Assembly: GCA_012514965.1 (NCBI GenBank)
Contig: JAAYZH010000051.1
Location: 1-9,693, forward strand
Source: Clostridiaceae bacterium
GTDB taxonomy: Bacteria > Bacillota > Clostridia > Saccharofermentanales > Fastidiosipilaceae
Length of the DNA stretch: 9,693 nt
Reading direction: 5' to 3'
Made by a program: the position numbers and the translations under genes. Positions 6,488-9,693 of the stretch are shown piece by piece; positions within the stretch are counted from its first letter, which is position 1, and each line of letters opens with the position of its first letter. The notes beneath the pieces were generated by a model. That model was not told the DNA's origin. It saw only the letters and a list, made by a program, of their open reading frames with translations, and ran no database searches.

Positions 6488-7318
6488 TTACAGTTTTCCT
6501 CCGCTTGTCGCAATACCCTCGATAAATTGTTTCTGGAAGATGAGGTATATGACGACCATTGGGATGATGGCAATCAGAGAAGCAGCCATCAGTTCAGGAT
6601 ATTTCGTCACGAACTGACCCTGCAGTTTCGCCAGGGCCGGCGCGAGCGTCATCATGTCTTTGTTCGGGTTAACGATCATGGGCCACATCAGGTCCTTATA
6701 CGCGAAGATCGCGGTGAAGATGCCAAGGGCGACCATAGAGGATCGCGTCAGCGGCGCCATGACATAGAGGAAGCTTTGGCCGATGTTGCAACCGTCCAGG
6801 CGAGCGGCCTCCTCAAGCTCGCGTGGGAGACCCATGTACGACTGACGCAGGAGGAAAGTACCGAACGCGGTCACCACACCGGGGAAGACCAGGGCGGCGA
6901 TCGTATTGGTCAGCTTCAAGCTGCTGATCATAACGTACTGCGGGATGATAAAGACCTGGGCCGGTACCATCATCTGGATCAGGACCAGGGAGAACATGAG
7001 ATTCTTGCCGAAGAAATTCAATCGGCCAAAGGCGTACCCCGCCATCGTTGCCGTGATTACGGCGAAGAAAATTCGCCAGAAGATCAAGAGCAGCGTGTTC
7101 TTGTAGAGGGTCAGGAAACTAAAGTATTCTACCATTGTCTCAAAGGCATCTGTTCTCCAGACGCTCGGGAAGATGACAAAGGGATCCACACTGGTTGCTT
7201 CTGTATTGCTCTTAAACGCGGTCAAAATCATCCACAGGAACGGTACCAGCATCGTGACGGATGCCACAATCAGAACTGCGTGGATGAGAACCAAGACTTT
7301 ACGATTCGTTTTTTCCAT
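6488..7318 (-). CDS. Carbohydrate ABC transporter permease, MalG type (CUT1)
   Basis: This 276-residue inner-membrane subunit forms the sugar channel with the MalF-type partner encoded just upstream. Six membrane segments can be placed, the first at about residues 8-32. The EAA loop that docks to the ATPase is EAARLDGCNIGQSFLYVMAP (170-189). It has Cys177 just after the conserved glycine, where Ala or Ser is more usual. Length and segment order are normal for MalG/MsmG-like proteins. The start ATG has GAGGG seven bases upstream, within the 16-base gap after the partner gene. Its TAA is followed at once by the ATG of the alpha-galactosidase. Raffinose- or melibiose-type substrate is inferred from that neighbour, not from this sequence. 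Confidence 0.94.
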   Translation of the reverse strand: MEKTNRKVLVLIHAVLIVASVTMLVPFLWMILTAFKSNTEATSVDPFVIFPSVWRTDAFETMVEYFSFLTLYKNTLLLIFWRIFFAVITATMAGYAFGRLNFFGKNLMFSLVLIQMMVPAQVFIIPQYVMISSLKLTNTIAALVFPGVVTAFGTFLLRQSYMGLPRELEEAARLDGCNIGQSFLYVMAPLTRSSMVALGIFTAIFAYKDLMWPMIVNPNKDMMTLAPALAKLQGQFVTKYPELMAASLIAIIPMVVIYLIFQKQFIEGIATSGGKL

Positions 7319-7334
7319 AGTTGTTCCCTCTTCT

Positions 7335-8231
7335 CTAGTTGTAATGGACCCAGCGCTTCTGGCCGATATTCTGCAAGACAGTAATGATCAGCGTGATCAG
7401 GAGCAAAATAACGACAATGGTTGCGCCGGCACCCTTGTTGCCTTCTTCGAAAGAGTACTTATAGAAGAGATAGACCAGGGACTGGACCTTGTTCAAGGCC
7501 GGATTCGTGCGATCCATAACCAGGAAAATCGAGTCGAAAACCTGCATAGCCCCGATGATGCGAGTGACAAAAACGAAGTAAATAGTCGGCGAAATCAAGG
7601 GCAGCGTGATATTGAAGAACTGGCTGGTGCTGCTGGCCCCGTCAATGGTAGCAGCCTCATAATAATCTCTGGGCACTTCCTGTAGACCTGCCAGAAACAA
7701 AACCAGATTATAACCGATGATTGACCAGATTCCGATTACGGCTATTGAATACAAGGAAATGTTCGGATCTGAGTACCAGCTTACGCGGATGTTAAACACA
7801 TTATTGATGAGACCATAATCGGTGTTGTAGAGCCATTTCCAGACCATTGCGATCGCGGCAGGGGCGGCGACCATGGGCAGGAAAAAGATCATGCGGTAGG
7901 CGGAGCGACCGACGATTTTCTTGTTCAGCAATACTGCCAGAACCAGCGAAATCGCGATCGAGAGGGGTACCTCAGAAATCATGTACTTCAAAGTGTTCCA
8001 GATCGACTGCTGGATTTTGGGGTCAACAAGTGCCTTCTTGTAATTGTCCAGGCCGATCCAGACGTTATTCATGCCAAAGTCACCGGTTCTGTGGAAACTT
8101 TGGAAGATCGTGCTGAAAATCGGATAGATGTTCAGTACAACTAATCCGACAATAGTAGGTAGAATAAAAAACCAGCCCCAGGCGAGCTCACTTTTGGCTC
8201 TGTGGGACATTTTTCTTCTCGCATTTGCCAC
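7335..8231 (-). CDS. Carbohydrate ABC transporter permease, MalF type (CUT1)
   Basis: This 298-residue membrane subunit pairs with the MalG-type protein encoded downstream. The first membrane segment is at about residues 18-40, preceded by a short basic N-terminus. The ATPase-docking EAA loop is EAATIDGASSTSQFFNITLP (192-211), a textbook match. The protein lacks the long periplasmic insertion of E. coli MalF, as usual in Gram-positive systems. The start codon is GTG at 8229-8231, eight bases after GGGAGG (8240-8245). An in-frame ATG seven codons later lacks such a site. The ribosome binding site directly abuts the T-run of a terminator-like hairpin, so expression depends on readthrough from the binding-protein gene. 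No ATP-binding subunit is encoded in the window, as is common where one MsmK-like ATPase serves several importers. Confidence 0.94.
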   Translation of the reverse strand: MANARRKMSHRAKSELAWGWFFILPTIVGLVVLNIYPIFSTIFQSFHRTGDFGMNNVWIGLDNYKKALVDPKIQQSIWNTLKYMISEVPLSIAISLVLAVLLNKKIVGRSAYRMIFFLPMVAAPAAIAMVWKWLYNTDYGLINNVFNIRVSWYSDPNISLYSIAVIGIWSIIGYNLVLFLAGLQEVPRDYYEAATIDGASSTSQFFNITLPLISPTIYFVFVTRIIGAMQVFDSIFLVMDRTNPALNKVQSLVYLFYKYSFEEGNKGAGATIVVILLLITLIITVLQNIGQKRWVHYN

Positions 8232-8245
8232 TGCTTTGTCCTCCC

Positions 8246-8284
8246 AAAATAAAAAAGGGCAGGAAGATTGCCTCCCTGCCCTTT
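8246..8284 (-). terminator. Intrinsic terminator / attenuator inside the sugar operon
   Basis: On the - strand a 10-bp stem AAAGGGCAGG/CCTGCCCTTT (8275-8284 with 8254-8263) with an 11-base loop is followed by TTTTTTATTTT (8256-8246). It begins about 8 bases after the solute-binding-protein stop and ends next to the permease ribosome binding site. Partial termination here would give more binding protein than permease, a common pattern in such operons. It could also stabilise the 3' end of a processed binding-protein mRNA. Confidence 0.85.
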
Positions 8285-8291
8285 GTGAATC

Positions 8292-9587
8292 TTACTCGTC
8301 AGCCAGCATCGTGTTCATCTCTGCGGCTAATTCAGTCAGGGCGGTCTTCATGTCTTTGTCGCCCATCCAGACTTCCTTCATGTACTCATGTGATCTGTTC
8401 TCCCAGACGATGGTGTTGCGGGAGTAGGGACGGATAACCATGTCATCCATCATCTGCAAGTACGCATCGAGGTTGAAAACGTCTGTGGATTTTGCCCAGG
8501 CTTCGGAAGTGCCTTCATAAGCGGACATTGTTACACCGAGCTGTGCCTGCTTCTCTTGCGCTTCTTTGCTGCCAAAGTATTCAATCAGCTTCCAGGCTTC
8601 TTCGGGATATTCTGTATTCGCCGCAGCAACCCAGCCGAGACCGTTATAGATCGAGACACGCTTGTCGCCGACCTTCGGCAGCGGAGCAATGTCTGCGTTC
8701 TCGAGCGTATAGTCATTGCCCAGATAGGCAGCGAGCATCCATGAACCTTGCAGGATCATGGCGGCCTTACCGGCAGTGAAGAGACCGTCTTCCTTGTTCT
8801 CAGTGAGGACTTCGATCGGCGGATTGCATTCGGTTACGATCTTGGCGTAGAGTTCCATGGCTTCGACAGTCTTGGGATCATCGTAGCCAGACTTCGTCTT
8901 GTCATCGTTGATGACGTAGCCGCCATACGAATAGATTGTGTTGTAGTAGCCGGCCTGGTTATTATCAGGAGCAAGCGCTACACCATAGACGCCATTATCC
9001 GGATCATGAAGCTTCTTGGCATTCTCATAGAAGTCAGTCCATTCCCAAGTATCGTCCGGATAAGCAACACCCGCTTTGTCAAAGAGAGCTTTGTTGTACC
9101 AGATCGCGATCGTGTCGATATCCTTCGGAATCGCGAACTGCTTGCCGCCTTCATTGTAGAGAACAGAAATATCTTCCGGATACTTCGTCATGTCGACAAC
9201 GTCGCTCGCTGCGATGCGGTCCGTGAGGTCTAGCAGCATGGCGTTTTGCATGTACTTCTGCGCTTCATTGGAATGCATCCAGAAGACGTCCGGCAGCTCA
9301 CCGCCGCTGGCGCCTGCTGAGAGGGTGGTCCAGTAATTCTCCCAGGTGACAACCTGGATGTCGGCTTCGATGCCGGTCTTGGCTGTAAAGTCATCGACGA
9401 TCTGCTGCAGGCCTGCGCGCTGGTTCTCATCCCAGATCGAGACCGTCAACTTCACATCGCTTGTGCCGCTCTGTGTAGTTGTGCCATCAACGGGTTTCGC
9501 CGTCGTGTTCGTTGTGCCGCCGCCGCAGCTGGCCAAAAGGCCGACGGTGAGCACGGCTGCTGTTAGCTTGGTGATCCACTTCTTCAT
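8292..9587 (-). CDS. Extracellular solute-binding protein family 1, sugar ABC transporter lipoprotein
   Basis: This 431-residue lipoprotein captures sugar outside the cell and delivers it to the permeases. The N-terminus MKKWITKLTAAVLTVGLLASC is a lipoprotein signal with lipobox LASC and lipidated Cys21. A Gly/Thr-rich linker follows. The mature domain has family-1 marks: LTVSIWDENQ, a TWENYWTTLSAG segment, LPDVFWMH, IAIWYNKALFDKAGV near the middle and AAMILQGSWM. Aromatic residues are plentiful, as in oligosaccharide binders. I chose the ATG at 9585-9587 because GGAGG (9596-9600) lies eight bases upstream. The ATG five codons earlier overlaps that site and would add a poor signal start. It is the first gene of the operon visible here. 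The ligand is probably an alpha-galactoside, judged from the galactosidase downstream; the sequence alone does not show it. Confidence 0.94.
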   Translation of the reverse strand: MKKWITKLTAAVLTVGLLASCGGGTTNTTAKPVDGTTTQSGTSDVKLTVSIWDENQRAGLQQIVDDFTAKTGIEADIQVVTWENYWTTLSAGASGGELPDVFWMHSNEAQKYMQNAMLLDLTDRIAASDVVDMTKYPEDISVLYNEGGKQFAIPKDIDTIAIWYNKALFDKAGVAYPDDTWEWTDFYENAKKLHDPDNGVYGVALAPDNNQAGYYNTIYSYGGYVINDDKTKSGYDDPKTVEAMELYAKIVTECNPPIEVLTENKEDGLFTAGKAAMILQGSWMLAAYLGNDYTLENADIAPLPKVGDKRVSIYNGLGWVAAANTEYPEEAWKLIEYFGSKEAQEKQAQLGVTMSAYEGTSEAWAKSTDVFNLDAYLQMMDDMVIRPYSRNTIVWENRSHEYMKEVWMGDKDMKTALTELAAEMNTMLADE

Positions 9588-9595
9588 TCTTATTA

Positions 9596-9600
9596 CCTCC
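9596..9600 (-). promoter_or_regulatory. Ribosome binding site that fixes the start of the solute-binding protein
   Basis: GGAGG on the - strand is eight bases before the ATG at 9585-9587. The upstream in-frame ATG (9600-9602) overlaps it and therefore cannot use it. Confidence 0.7.
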
Positions 9601-9602
9601 AT

Positions 9603-9693
9603 ATATTACTTCAATCCCGCTCTGGCGGAATCTTCGTTCTTCGTTCCAAGGTCGCGATCTGTTCTGCAGGCTTATGCCAATCTGCCTAGCAAG
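9603..9693 (-). promoter_or_regulatory. Upstream leader of the sugar operon, with a 7-base tandem repeat
   Basis: The region ahead of the binding-protein gene runs off the window. On the - strand it holds a tandem AACGAAG-AACGAAG (9632-9645) flanked by GGA and TTCC, and a small CCGC-4-GCGG hairpin (9617-9628) about 17 bases before the ribosome binding site. Either could be an operator, but I see no confident -35/-10 pair. The promoter may lie further upstream. Confidence 0.3.

Noticed and set aside
6398..7384. A 328-codon + strand open frame rich in His, Asp and Gln
   Set aside because: It is antisense to the MalG-type permease and the junctions on either side. Its odd composition is what antisense reading of membrane-protein codons gives.
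9600..9602. ATG start five codons upstream for the solute-binding protein
   Set aside because: It overlaps the GGAGG site and would put MEVIR before a normal lipoprotein signal that begins MKKW.

Overview
The window looks like a piece of an anaerobic Bacillota genome, most likely a Clostridia-type organism. This rests on strong GGAGG-type ribosome binding sites, a lipoprotein-anchored CUT1 sugar ABC transporter without its own ATPase gene, a cytosolic GH36 alpha-galactosidase, a DUF503 (YlxP-like) gene and a bacterial group II intron. I cannot name a genus from the sequence.

Layout. Bases 1-124 are the 3' end of a group II intron: domains V and VI with a bulged branch-point A. The rest of the intron and any reverse transcriptase lie off the left edge. 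Bases 125-733 carry no convincing gene but are rich in structure: a 10-bp hairpin, two and a half copies of a 71-bp tandem repeat with nested inverted repeats, and a three-arm alternating inverted repeat. A small DUF503 gene follows on the + strand (734-1027). A 183-base convergent intergenic region (1028-1210) holds a diverged 42-base direct repeat and a 10-bp inverted repeat. On the - strand lies a large polytopic membrane protein of the DUF2298 / YYY family (1211-4105).

From 4268 to 9587, all on the - strand, is a sugar-utilisation operon. Its transcription order is lipoprotein solute-binding protein, MalF-type permease, MalG-type permease, GH36 alpha-galactosidase. A terminator-like hairpin sits between the binding-protein gene and the first permease, probably giving more binding protein than membrane components. 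The last permease and the galactosidase are joined stop-to-start (TAA-ATG), which implies translational coupling. The simplest reading is uptake of raffinose- or melibiose-type alpha-galactosides by the transporter, powered by a shared ATPase encoded elsewhere, and cleavage inside the cell. A GC-rich hairpin closes the operon.

I do not see a clear new defence or mobile system with protein components. The least explained parts are the structured non-coding stretch at 125-733 and the DUF2298 protein with its internal 23-residue duplication.
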